From Glomus cerebriforme (taxonomy: Eukaryota > Glomeromycota > Glomeromycetes > Glomerales > Glomeraceae), in contig QKYT01000941.1 of assembly GCA_003550305.1 (NCBI GenBank), positions 4,284 through 38,163 of the forward strand: a DNA stretch of 33,880 bases. The letters run 5' to 3'. The position numbers and the translations under genes are program-made. The notes beneath the pieces are model-generated. The model worked only from the letters and a program-made list of their open reading frames with translations, did not search any database and was not told where the DNA came from. Of this stretch, positions 20,877-30,280 are shown piece after piece (positions within the stretch are counted from its first letter, which is position 1; each line of letters starts with the position of its first letter).

Positions 20877-21159
20877 TCCATTCCTTTAATAAATTTATAA
20901 TATATAATTTTGGTCAAAATTATGTTAATTTCGGCTGAAATTATGGAATTAGACTGTAATTTCTGCAATTGTTTACAATATCACAAAATGCAATTATTTT
21001 GCAATTGCCTATTTGTGAACCATTTTTAAACACAATAAAATATAATATTGTTTTATTTAAATTTTGTGCAACTATATTAATTTTGAGTAATATATTAAAC
21101 AATATTATCATTTCAAAAGTAATGAAAATCAACCTATTTTAAATTTTTTATAATTAATA
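20877..21159. other. AT-rich spacer right of LINE B
   Basis: No gene recognised. It contains TTTGGTCAAAATTATG and CGGCTGAAATTATGG, similar to motifs in the MITEs at 9348 and 28883, so a degraded MITE end may be present. No copy of the LINE target motif is visible next to the LINE B 5' end. Confidence 0.4.
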
Positions 21160-21745
21160 AATACCTTACTTATTTGCACAATCTTCTTAAAACCTTCAAC
21201 TCCTCATTTACTTCATCAAATTCTGATACCTGTTCATATAAAATCTTATAGTTTTATCTATAGTTTTTTTTACTTCTGTTGAACTAACTCAGTCCTATCT
21301 ATTATATATTCTTCTTTCTTATTTGCATTTCATATAGTATTAACTATTTCATAATTAGTAAGTCTACCCTCTGATATCTCATCCTTAATATGAATGTATT
21401 CATGTATATTAAGATTAGCTTTTAAAAGCTGAAAAATTAACATATTAAGTTTATCCATATCTATATCAAAACTAAGAAAAAAGAAGAATGAAAAGTTAAT
21501 AAAAAATAAGAAATTTTTAAAAATTTACATATATTATAAAATTATGTACCTATCATTACTATCATCAAAAAATACTGAATCATCATCATTAGAAAATTCT
21601 CCAGTTTCATTATTTGGTAAAAGAATACCTACTGTATTTCTTTCAACAATTTGAAAAGTTACCATGGATCATGCTTTAGCTGCATTTTGAAAAGCATTAC
21701 AAATAGTATAATCTGTAATACCATTTTGTATATTATTATATTATT
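21160..21745 (-). pseudogene. C-terminal end of a pogo/Tigger (CENP-B-like) transposase gene
   Basis: Read on the minus strand. The first exon has ITDYTICNAFQNAAKA, an in-frame stop (TGA, probably former TGG), then VERNTVGILLPNNETGEFSN. This resembles the tail of the DDE domain of pogo-type transposases (the W-x-x-V ... T-G-I-L pattern). The second exon has DKLNMLIFQLLKANLNIHEY and DEISEGRLTNYEIVNTI, typical of the region behind that domain. A GT-AG intron at 21472-21549 joins them (phase 2). Later codons contain several stops. The DDE core is absent. Family assignment is from remembered family features. Confidence 0.55.
21472..21549 (-). other. Intron in the pogo-like transposase relic (78 bp)
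   Basis: Minus strand: donor GATAG|GTACAT, pyrimidine-rich 3' end TTTTTTCTTAG|TTTTGA. Removing it joins SND to SFDIDMDKLN in an open frame. No other evidence of splicing. Confidence 0.5.
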
Positions 21746-21954
21746 GAAAAAGTTTTAAAAGTAAAATTGTGAAAATCTGCAAAATTTGCAGATTTTCACT
21801 TTTTTTTATGTATTTTTGATAAATATTTACGCAGTTTTTCAAATAATTTTCTTCAAATTTTTTTAGTAAAGTTTTTAGCACAAAAATCTTTGAAGATTTT
21901 TTTTTATTCTGATAAATTAAATTGGTAAATTCTCTAAACTTTATGTTTAATCTG

Positions 21955-22235
21955 CAGATTTTTTTCATTATCTCTGGACTTTACTTTCAAAGGTAAATAA
22001 ATATATATATTTTTTATTTAATAAATATTTATTAACATTCTTTTTGTATTTTTTTAAATTTCAGAAAACTAAAGTACAGTTCTGGATTTCTATTTCAAAG
22101 GTAAGACTTTAAAATTTTATTTTTTATTTTTATTTTTTTTTAGTAAATGTACATTTACTAACATTCTTTTTGTTTTTCTTTAGGTTTCAAAAACTGAAGT
22201 ATGGTTCTGAACTTCCATTTCAAAGGTAAGACTTT
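21955..22235 (+). repeat. Tandem micro-exon-like array 1
   Basis: Three imperfect tandem units of ~110-125 bp. Each has a 35-42 base core that begins after an AG (CTGCAG, ATTTCAG, CTTTAG) and ends TTTCAAAG followed by GTAAA or GTAAGACTTTAAAA (GT at 21993, 22101, 22226). The intervening ~70-90 bases carry TTAACATTCTTTTTG and a T-rich stretch ending in AG, so they look like short introns. Cores 2 and 3 could encode similar peptides (KTKVQFWISISK; SKTEVWF-stop-TSISK). A related array in opposite orientation lies at 30281-30690. Confidence 0.6.
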
Positions 22236-22239
22236 AAAA

Positions 22240-22524
22240 TATTATTTTATTATCATGATTTTCAAAAAAAATAATTTGCATAAAAATTTGCAAAAAATAT
22301 TCATAATACAAAAAAAAATCACGTTGTTAATATGAAACTCTATTATACCGATTTACTGTGCAGTACTGTGCCACTCTATGATCATGATTTCTATGATCAC
22401 AGTGATCTTAATGATAATAGTGATATTAATGATCTTAGTGATAGTTAAGATGGTTTAGATATTTAATATATTTATTTTCTTTATTATATTTATTATATTT
22501 ATTATAGAAATTTGCTATTTACTA
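22240..22524. other. AT-rich spacer with GAT-rich degenerate repeat
   Basis: No gene. Around 22378-22450 an irregular repetition of TGATCTTAATGAT / TGATATTAATGATC units occurs, probably a decayed simple repeat. A short GTGCAGTACTGTG palindrome lies near 22360. Confidence 0.45.
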
Positions 22525-22729
22525 CCACTGGTAGTCAATAACGGTATCACATGATCATATTTATCACGTGACTTTACTTCGCTTCATTTTCTTTTTTAAT
22601 TTTATTTGTTCTTATAAAGTGAATGTAAAATGTAATAAAATTGACGTATTTAATAAAAGAAATCGATATATTATTTTATTTTGAGTACAACTACATTTAT
22701 TTTGAGTGTAATTACATTTATTTTAGTGC

Positions 22730-23050
22730 AACTACTATTTAAACGCATTGCCCAACTATATAATTATTTGCCCAACTATATATGTAATCAACTACTATTT
22801 AAACGCATTGCCTAACTATGTAATTATTCGTCTGACTAAACGCATTGCCTAACTATGTAATTATTCGCCTGACTAAACGCATTGCCTAACTATGTAATTA
22901 TTCACCAACTAAACGCATTGCCCAACTATGTAATTATTCGCCTGACTAAACGCATTGCCCAACTATGTAATTATTCGCCTGAATATATATGTAATCAACT
23001 ACTATTTAAACGTATGCTCAACTATGTAATTATTCGCCTAACTATATATG
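22730..23050. repeat. 37 bp minisatellite
   Basis: About eight to nine units based on AAACGCATTGCCTAACTATG plus TAATTATTCGCCTGACT (37 bp), some shortened. Longer variants beginning CAACTACTATTTAAACG occur at 22729, 22789 and 22995, giving a higher-order pattern. It lies directly behind the 3' end of the MULE transposase gene. A shorter ~22 bp repeat (TTATTTTGAGTACAACTACA-like, three copies) precedes it at ~22675-22735. Confidence 0.85.
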
Positions 23051-23340
23051 TAATTATTTCAAGTATTCATTTTCTTTGTTAGCGGACAGTTCGGCCTTGT
23101 ATTTTGGACATCCTCAGATATTATGGCCTTTTCCAAAGCAATAGCTACACGTTTTCTGTACTGTTATTTTGTTAGATTTGCCTGATGTAACATGATCATT
23201 TTTTACCACTGATTTATACCTCTTATGAGGTCATCCTTTCGGTCTATGATACTCAGGATTTAATACTTCAGGAAGAATCAACAAAGGTTGATAATTATCT
23301 TGAATAGAAGATCCTTGTGACTCCTATAATGGTTCAGTAC

Positions 23341-23405
23341 CTGAAAATGAAATAAAATTATTAGTATTTCTGATGCTTAAACTATGCTTATATAATATTT
23401 GGTAC
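23341..23405 (-). other. Intron in the MULE transposase relic (65 bp)
   Basis: Minus strand: donor TTTTTCAG|GTACCAAAT, acceptor TTCATTTTCAG|GTACTGAAC. Splicing is phase 1 and joins SVISFSG to TEPL, keeping the frame into the zinc knuckle. Without splicing the frame is closed. Confidence 0.7.
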
Positions 23406-25540
23406 CTGAAAAAGAAATAACACTTAAACCAGTATTTCTACGATATTTCGTGATAAACTGGGTCAAAATTCTAATTAATTCAGCTGTAACATTTTTTGTA
23501 ACGGTGATTTGAATACTTGTTTTAACTACAGACATCGCAGCACCAAACTGAACTCTTTTGCTAACTTTTTCTCTAATAATTGGTATATATACATTGTCTG
23601 TTCTAAATTGATTCATGTAACTTAATAGTATCGCTGTATGATTTCTTTCACCATTCACAATTGTAATAAATCCTGTTGAATTAGTAGGTAAATCTGAATT
23701 TGAATTTAGCCAACGCATATAAATATGCGAAATATGAAATATTGCATTGTCTAACTGAATAAGGACCCTGAACTGATGCTGACATATCATTCCTTGATTA
23801 ACGATAAACATACAGACACAAAGAATCGTTGAATCTTCAAGTATAGCAACATAATGTGATTTGGAAGTTTTTAATTCAATATATGATACTTTCCAAAGCT
23901 CAATAATGTCACCATAGGATATACCATTGAGGAGGTCTCATAAACAGATTTGAGGTGTATCATATAAATGCTCCAATATACCATTAAAATTGCCTTCATC
24001 TTCTTCAACTTGATCAATTGAAATCAAATTACCTTGATAGAGTAATGATTGGTTCATTTGAGCTCTTTGAATTGACAACAGAATAGGTAATAAATTAGCC
24101 TGTAATACAGAATCAAGTTCTTTGAAAATAGTCTTGTAAATTGATGGAAGTCCAACCGATGGATTTGATCCATAATAGTCATTCATTCAGGTATATTGAG
24201 ATTTCTTATCTAATTCACACTCAATGACTTTTACTAACTCTTTCAATAATGTGCCTTGGTCAACAAGTTTTTTTATAATACCATTGATCAATTCTACACG
24301 CTGTGTGCTTTCTACATCTGCAGTAAACATTTTTGATATGCAATAACGAGCCCAATATTCTCGACTAGGATAAAGTCATTTTTTAAGGTATGGACGACAT
24401 GGCTCGTACCTGGTCAACATTTCTCTATATTTCATATTGAACTGTTTTTCATTGTAGCTATTCCTCATAGTGTAAAAATCGGTCACAAAACTTGACGCAG
24501 CTTCACCTCAAAGCTTAGACCTTGTTTTCTTCTTGATGTTTTCAAGGAGATGGTAAATGCATAATAAGTGGCGTGTTTGCGGATAGACTACCTGAACGGC
24601 TGCTATTATGGCCAGATCACTATCAGTAAACAAAACCTTGGGTTAAAGGTCATTAGTTACTTGCAATGTACATTGGAGAATCCAATTAAAAATAGCCTAA
24701 TTTTCATATTTAGTCAATGCTTGCACTATGATCCTTGTTTTATAATTATTGTCTATAGTAACAAATAGACTAAGAGCCATCTCGTATCAATTTGTTTTTG
24801 AGGTAGTATCATATACAATGATGTCGTGAAATTTGGGCCATAGATCATTACATTGTTGGCTCGTCATCTAAAATAGTCCTGTAAGTTTGTTAGCTGATTC
24901 TTCTAAACGTGATATGATAGCACAACCTGGATCTTCTTCCCATTGTTTTAATAAATACAAAAGCATTGTGGCAGCGTCAGTTTCATCGTGAATTCTAACA
25001 CCCCAAAATCTTTGAATTGCATTATATAAGTTTTTTTTTGCAATTATTTGTTGAGGATATTTTTAAACAAGCAGTTTGTATTGCTGTCCAGCGCCTAGAT
25101 TTTCATTTGTTGTATAGTGTTTGAGTTTATCTATAATTTGTTATGAAAGTCGTAAGTTTTTTGGCATAAATTCAATGGTTTTAGGATCACATTGATGGTT
25201 ATACTCCTGTATAAACTTGGTAAGACATATGAGATTCGTATTTTTACTGAGATAAAAACTAACTTGCCATGGACAATCAGTTTTGTATAATATACATTCT
25301 CGATGTAAACTAATATCCTCAACCTTTTTTGATTGATGAGTTCCAGATTTCCAGCAAACATAGCCGTAGCGTTAAATGATAGATTTATTAAAAGGATCAA
25401 TATCCTTACATCCTTTATTAACCACAAACCCATTTTATTTTGCATACGAATTAATGATCACTTGGACGGATTCCCAATTATTGAATAAATCACCGATCTT
25501 TAATGTACCTTCATTTATGTTGACTATCTCATCATCCGTA

Positions 25541-25952
25541 TCACTTTTTTCACTTTCTTTATAACCAGATGAATAATTTTCTGTCACATTATCAAAGTGT
25601 ATAGCCATATCACTTTCTTTACCTTATTTATAACCAGATGAATGATTTTCTGTCACGTTATCGAAGTGTATAGTCTATCACTTTCTTCACTTTCTTTATA
25701 ACTGGATGAATGATTTTCTGTCACGTTATCGAAGTGTATAGTCATATCACTTTCTTCACTTTCTTTATAACCAGATGAATGATTTTCTGTCACTTTATCA
25801 AAATGTATAGTCGTATCACTTTCTTTACTTTCTTTATAACCAGATGAATGATTTTCTATCGCATTATCGAAGTGTATAGCCATATCACTTTCTTCACTTT
25901 CTTTATAACCAGATGAATGATTTTCTGTCACATTATTGAAGTGTATAGGCAT
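25541..25952 (-). repeat. 69 bp coding minisatellite in the MULE N-terminus
   Basis: Six tandem copies encoding a 23-residue unit of the form DMTIHFDNVTENHSSGYKES plus EES. It is acidic and Ser-rich. Copies differ mostly by amino-acid-neutral or conservative changes. A one-base deletion near 25672 shifts the frame between copies 4 and 5, and copy 5 also has a TAA. Confidence 0.88.
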
Positions 25953-25974
25953 GACTATTTCATTATCCATGGAG

Positions 25975-26747
25975 AAAACAATATGGGTATAAAAGGCTAT
26001 TTATTACTTTTCGACAAGGAATATGTCTTTGATAGGTGACCTAATAGAACAGGCACAAAATATAACAGTCACCAAACAGAACAGTTGGGAGTATTCTTAT
26101 GCAACTTGATAGAAATAGTCGGGCGTAAAAAAAAATGTGGCAGTGTCATGGATATATGATAGAATATAAGGCGCAGCGAAACAATAAGCAATACAATATG
26201 ACATGAAGCTACTATTGTTTTAAACGAAGCGAAGCGCAGCAATTTTTTATTTTTGTGACATAATACTTATCTGATATTCACAAACTATGACGTGTTAATA
26301 CTGATTAGGAAACTGCTAACTGCATAAATACAGATTAAACAATAAACAAATAAATATAAGGGGCTAATAATTTATTAATATATTCTGCATAAATACAGAT
26401 TAAACAATAAACAAATAATAAAAATAATAAACACGTGACACTGATGTTGAACACCAGTGGTTTTTCGTAGTAATTTTCTTTATTATATTTAACATTTTTA
26501 TTATATTAATGATAGTAAATATTCTGAAAATTTTCTTAAGTTTTCTTTAGTTCTTGTAACTTCAATTGAATAATAAAATATCTTTACCACAAAAATACTA
26601 TACCATTTACTAATTAAAGAGCAAACTGATATTCAATAAACTAAAATTATTGTTACCTCTATTGTCATAAACTTAATTAATTTTTCATTTTCAAAGACCA
26701 TTCTTGTTATTTTTGTTACCCAATATCTCCATTATACTTTATTAATA
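25975..26747. other. 5' flank of the MULE gene and AT-rich spacer
   Basis: No gene seen. Contains GAAGCGAAGCGCAGC near 26224 and a 35 bp direct duplication, CTGCATAAATACAGATTAAA plus following bases, at ~26321 and ~26386. The right candidate MULE terminal repeat is at 26435-26460. No clear promoter elements beyond general AT-richness. Confidence 0.4.
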
Positions 26748-27256
26748 GTGCTTTTGAAAACTTTTGGATTTGGATTAGTTTTACTTTCAGAGCAGAAACC
26801 TATACTAACCATTACAGTCTTTAATTTACTTAGATATTTAGTTTCAACTATATTATTTGGACAACAAAATGATCAGCTACCCCCAGTACTTATCTGTGTA
26901 CTTACTAATATCCAATATTTGAGAAACCTTTTTCATCTGAAGTTTTATATAATTATACACTAGGAATAGCTTTCAGAATCAATTGTTTTAAACAACCTGT
27001 TAACATATATAACTCTAGTCAAGCATATCAAAAATTATTAGACCAAATTCTTGTATTAAGACAAATAAGTGTATTTCCAGTATCATCAGTAAATTCAACA
27101 GACTCAACTAACTTAACTAATGCAGCATCTATACTACCAAATCTTGCATATACTCCTACACTTACACCACAAAATACCTCACCAAACATAAATATAAGAG
27201 CTACTGCTGACCAATTAAATGCACTTTATGACCGATTACTATATAGCACTGCCTAA
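26748..27256 (+). pseudogene. Coding-like region of unknown function, two frames
   Basis: Frame 1 (26748-26963, 71 residues) reads LLSEQKPILTITVFNLL ... GQQNDQLPPVLICVLTNIQY. A second frame is open from 26909 to TAA at 27254-27256 (115 codons), with SQAYQKLLDQILVLRQISVF, a Ser/Thr/Asn-rich part and a helical end ADQLNALYDRLLYSTA. Composition is protein-like in both, so this may be one gene broken by a frameshift near 26910 or split by a small unrecognised intron. The stop codon lies inside the terminal repeat of the MITE at 27242, so the original end may be lost. No domain recognised. Confidence 0.35.
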
Positions 27257-27459
27257 AAGGACATATCCCCCATATAAAATCCCCATTTCAATATGTAATA
27301 TGTAAATCTAATTTATTTCACTATTTTAAATCAAATTTAAATTTTTCATATATTAAAATTTGTCTAGTACTAACAGGATGAATGTACACACCTGGTCTAA
27401 TTCAATGTTTTAAATCAAATAAATTAATTCAGACCTGAAGTATTTTAGGCAGTGCTATA
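27242..27459. mobile_element. 218 bp MITE with 17 bp perfect inverted repeats
   Basis: TATAGCACTGCCTAAAA at 27242-27258 is perfectly inverted at 27443-27459. The outer TA or TATA may be the target duplication, which would fit the Tc1/mariner group. The interior is AT-rich and non-coding. Confidence 0.75.
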
Positions 27460-27915
27460 CTGTATTTATAAGAAGTATAATTTACAATTTCATCCTTATT
27501 TCTAATTATTCATCCCTTATTATTTATTCCTTATTCCTTGAGTGTATTCAACAACACTCTTAAACAAAGGTAGGAAAGGGGATATATTTATTGTCCAAAG
27601 CGAAGCGAAGAACTATATATGTTTACGCAAGGTGATAAATGATTGAGATCACGTGGTGATTTCCAGTTGTCTGCACACATAAATTGACGAATAAAAATTG
27701 TTGTTTTGATTGTTTTGATGTTACGTTAGACAAGATACACTGATAACAATAAATAATGTCATACAAATAGTTTTTTTTTTCAAAGCTTTGGACTTACAAT
27801 AGTTTCCATTGCCTAGTAGCCTAATATCTATTATATCTATTGATGTGATACAAACTACTTTACCAATCCACTAATTCTTATAAACTTCTGCTTATTATTA
27901 ATTATGACTCATACT
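27460..27915. other. Spacer left of the poly(A) retroposon
   Basis: AT-rich, no gene recognised. Includes AAAGCGAAGCGAAGAAC near 27596 and a CACGTG near 27651. The last 15 bases (27901-27915, ATTATGACTCATACT) are the left target-site duplication of the next element. Confidence 0.5.
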
Positions 27916-29867
27916 GGGGGGTAACTCTCTCTGCTGATTCCTACGCCCATTTCTCCGAAGAGGTTTTGGAAAGAAAAGTTGCGCTTTTTGGCTGTTTTGT
28001 TCTAAGAAAGCAGTCTTTTAGTCATAGGAAAAGTTGCTCTACGACGTTGGACTTAACTAAAGAGGTTTAGAAAGTTTGTTATTTAGTGTCTGGCTCACCA
28101 AGTTTCTCTGCAAGTCAGGTCAATATAATTTTCAGTCACCTACGTCTTTCTCAAAAGTTGATACCCGAGCGGTCGTTTGGTATTCTATGGGCTTAGATCA
28201 GCAGGGAGAGGCTTTTCTGGCGTTTAAGTTTGGTGTTTATTTCCTTTATTATAATTTTTATTTCCTTTTTCTATTGGTGAAAAGGTGGAAGGCATCAAGA
28301 TTTTCAGGTTCGTGAAGATAAATACTGAACTGACGTTGGAATATAAACATATACCGCTATACCGTGTCTGCTTCTTCTTGGCTGCAGATTTGGATGAATT
28401 ACTGCGGAGTGGTGTCCTCTGGCGGGGATGGGGGGTACTGGAAATTTTGATTGACAGTCGATCATCTGTTGATGATTGGTTCCCTTGTTATAACATATTC
28501 CTAGGTTTTGTTTCACAGATGGTGATCCCTATTTTTGCCCCTTAAGGTGACGTCATTGTAGTTGAATAGAAAATTTAATAAAAAGAATAAAATAGTGCGG
28601 AAGATGTTGGGTACAATGTCGGGTGCGTTAATTGGGTAGTATTGGATTGTGAATGCTGGAAGCAAGATGTTAGTTTATTCTGCAATAGGTATATCAAGAA
28701 TCAAGATTCTTCGATAGGGTTAGAGAAGATGGTCCAGAAAAGTTTTGGGTAAGTAGTCGTCTCGATTCACTGGAGTACATAGGATGTCTCTAGGCCGTGA
28801 GGAATTGGCTTATTCTAGGATTTACTTCTTCTGGGGTGGACGGCGGCTGTATAGCCATGTAGGTTGGCAAGGTACTACGGGACAGTGTTGGCACATGACA
28901 AGGTCATATAAAAATTTTCTAGGTCATTTNGTCATAAGTCATATGACTCTATTATCATAAGTCATAAGTCATAAGTCATAATCACGTGACTTGATTATTC
29001 CGGCCGGCATTATTGAAGAATTCCGGCCGGAATTACAGATAGTGTAACGTTACACAATAGCAAATAAATTTCGTGTAACCTAATTAAAATCCAAAACCTT
29101 CCGTTTTAAGATCTTGTATAACTTTATTTCCTTTTATAGTAATTAATTTGCAAATCAAATTCTATTAAAAAATCAAATTCTGGCCAAATTCATAATGCCG
29201 GCCCGAATTATAAAATTTTATGACAAAGTCATATCATAAACTTCTGCCAAATGACAAAAGTCATATGACAAATCATGTAAGTCATATAGGTCATATGATA
29301 TCATGTGCCAACACTGCTACGAGATGGCCTTCGGATGAAACAGTATAAGCAATCGACTCGATTCATCTGGAGTATCCGTTAGGGCGATGTGTTGGGGTAC
29401 CGGTCTTAGAAGGGTTGGTGAAGCGGTAGAAGTAGGTTAATTTTCTTTCTTGTATCTTTAGTTTTAGTATTAGATAGTATTTCCTTTCTTTCTGGAGGTT
29501 GGTACTAGTAGCCGACTTCTATAAATTCTCTTACAAGGTAAGGAACTTATAACAAATCGTACTAATTAGAAGACCCAATGTGATTGTGGGGAGATTTGGG
29601 AGGACTGATTGAAAGGTTTTTTTTCTTATTTGGTGCTAGCACTGGGGTGTGAGGGAGAATCAGAGCATACTAATATCTAAGGAGGTCTTGCTTTCAGTCC
29701 TCACTCTGAGAACTCATGCTACGTAAGTGTGACGCGTTGAAATTTTCCATTTAGTTAGAGGTTTAATATCTGTTCTATATAATTTTATTTGTTATTGTAT
29801 TCCGGGCAATGTCCATCGAATTACAGAATAAAGTTCATGATGCAACACGTCTTCAAAAAAAAAAAAA
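27916..29867 (+). mobile_element. Poly(A)-tailed retroposon without clear coding capacity
   Basis: ATTATGACTCATACT (27901-27915) is repeated with one mismatch as ATTACGACTCATACT at 29868-29882, directly behind an A-run (~29855-29867). A 15 bp target duplication plus 3' poly(A) means target-primed insertion in plus orientation. AATAAA occurs at ~29827. Removing the nested MITE leaves about 1.5 kb that is less AT-rich than its surroundings. The open frames 28076-28315 and 28285-28545 overlap and show no known domain. It could be a retrocopy of a non-coding RNA or untranslated transcript, or a non-autonomous element using LINE machinery. Confidence 0.75.
28883..29316. mobile_element. hAT-like MITE nested in the retroposon
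   Basis: Terminal inverted repeats CAGTGTTGGCACATGA (28883) and complement (ending 29316) are flanked by near-identical 8 bp duplications, CTACGGGA (28875-28882) and CTACGAGA (29317-29324). CAGTG ends and 8 bp duplications are characteristic of hAT elements. The subterminal parts are rich in GTCATA repeats (TCATAAGTCATAAGTCATA near 28950) and the interior has a CCGGCCGG palindrome pair. No transposase. One N at 28930. Confidence 0.88.
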
Positions 29868-29882
29868 ATTACGACTCATACT

Positions 29883-30159
29883 TATTACAAGTTATGACTC
29901 ATTATTACTATTCTAAATATTATATCATTATAATGTTACTATAATTACTTTTCCTTCTTATATACTATTCTTTCCTTTTTTTCTTTTTTCTTCTTTTAAC
30001 CATTATTTTCTTACATAATTCTTACGTCATTACTATGCTATCATGTGATTATTAGGTAATTATCTAATAAATAACTATTTAATAAAATAATACAAATATA
30101 TTTACACTTTAAATTAACCTATAAATATTATAAATTGTTTCTCTTAATTACTGATACTA
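29883..30159. other. AT-rich spacer
   Basis: Nothing recognised. A second, partial TTATGACTCATTATT lies at ~29892, so the preferred target sequence of the retroposon may itself have been locally repeated. Confidence 0.4.
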
Positions 30160-30280
30160 CAATGCCAATTAGAGGAAATAGAGCCATGTTTAAGATATAA
30201 TGATATAAGGAAGCGTATAGAGTCTTTGATCAAAGGTTCACAATATTTTAACATTTTGTAAGAAATACCAGAGAATAGCT

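Larger units (their letters stand above)
23054..25970 (-). pseudogene. MULE transposase relic: FAR1-like, DDE, SWIM and zinc-knuckle parts
   Basis: Starts at ATG 25970 (MDNEIVMPIHF) with six 23-residue repeats, then a FAR1-like region (GDLFNNWESVQVIINSYAK ... CPWQVSFYL). The MULE DDE core follows: VYDTTSKTN (first Asp, ~24810), LFTDSDLAII (second Asp, ~24620), CIYHLLENIKK (C-X2-H, ~24550) and DVESTQRVE (Glu region, ~24310). A SWIM finger, CVCM...CQH (~23765-23825), comes next. After an intron, a CX2CX4HX4C knuckle, CSYCFGKGH...GC (~23095-23135), precedes TAA at 23054. About sixteen in-frame stops and one frameshift (~25672) inactivate it. Nearly all stops look like former CAA, CAG, CGA or TGG codons. 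No other base damage disturbs the frame, so the gene is easily readable. Confidence 0.85.
22525..26460 (-). mobile_element. Candidate MULE-type DNA transposon
   Basis: A decayed MULE transposase gene (23054-25970) is enclosed by imperfect inverted repeats. The left one starts CCACTGGTAGTCAATAACGG at 22525. The right one, complement of CCACTGGTGTTCAACATCAG, ends at 26460. The ends share CCACTGGT exactly and the following ~20 bases loosely. I could not find a 9 bp target duplication, so the boundaries are tentative. The transposase orientation is minus. Confidence 0.45.

Noticed and set aside
22730..23050. CRISPR-like array
   Set aside because: Units are contiguous 37 bp tandem repeats with no unique spacers, and the context is eukaryotic transposons.
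23054..25970. Recoded genetic code explaining the many in-frame stops
   Set aside because: All three stop codons occur in place of several different amino acids and in only some gene copies, so pseudogene decay explains them better.
28304..28516. Minus-strand 70-codon frame in the retroposon
   Set aside because: Opposite to the poly(A)-defined transcription strand and without recognisable features.
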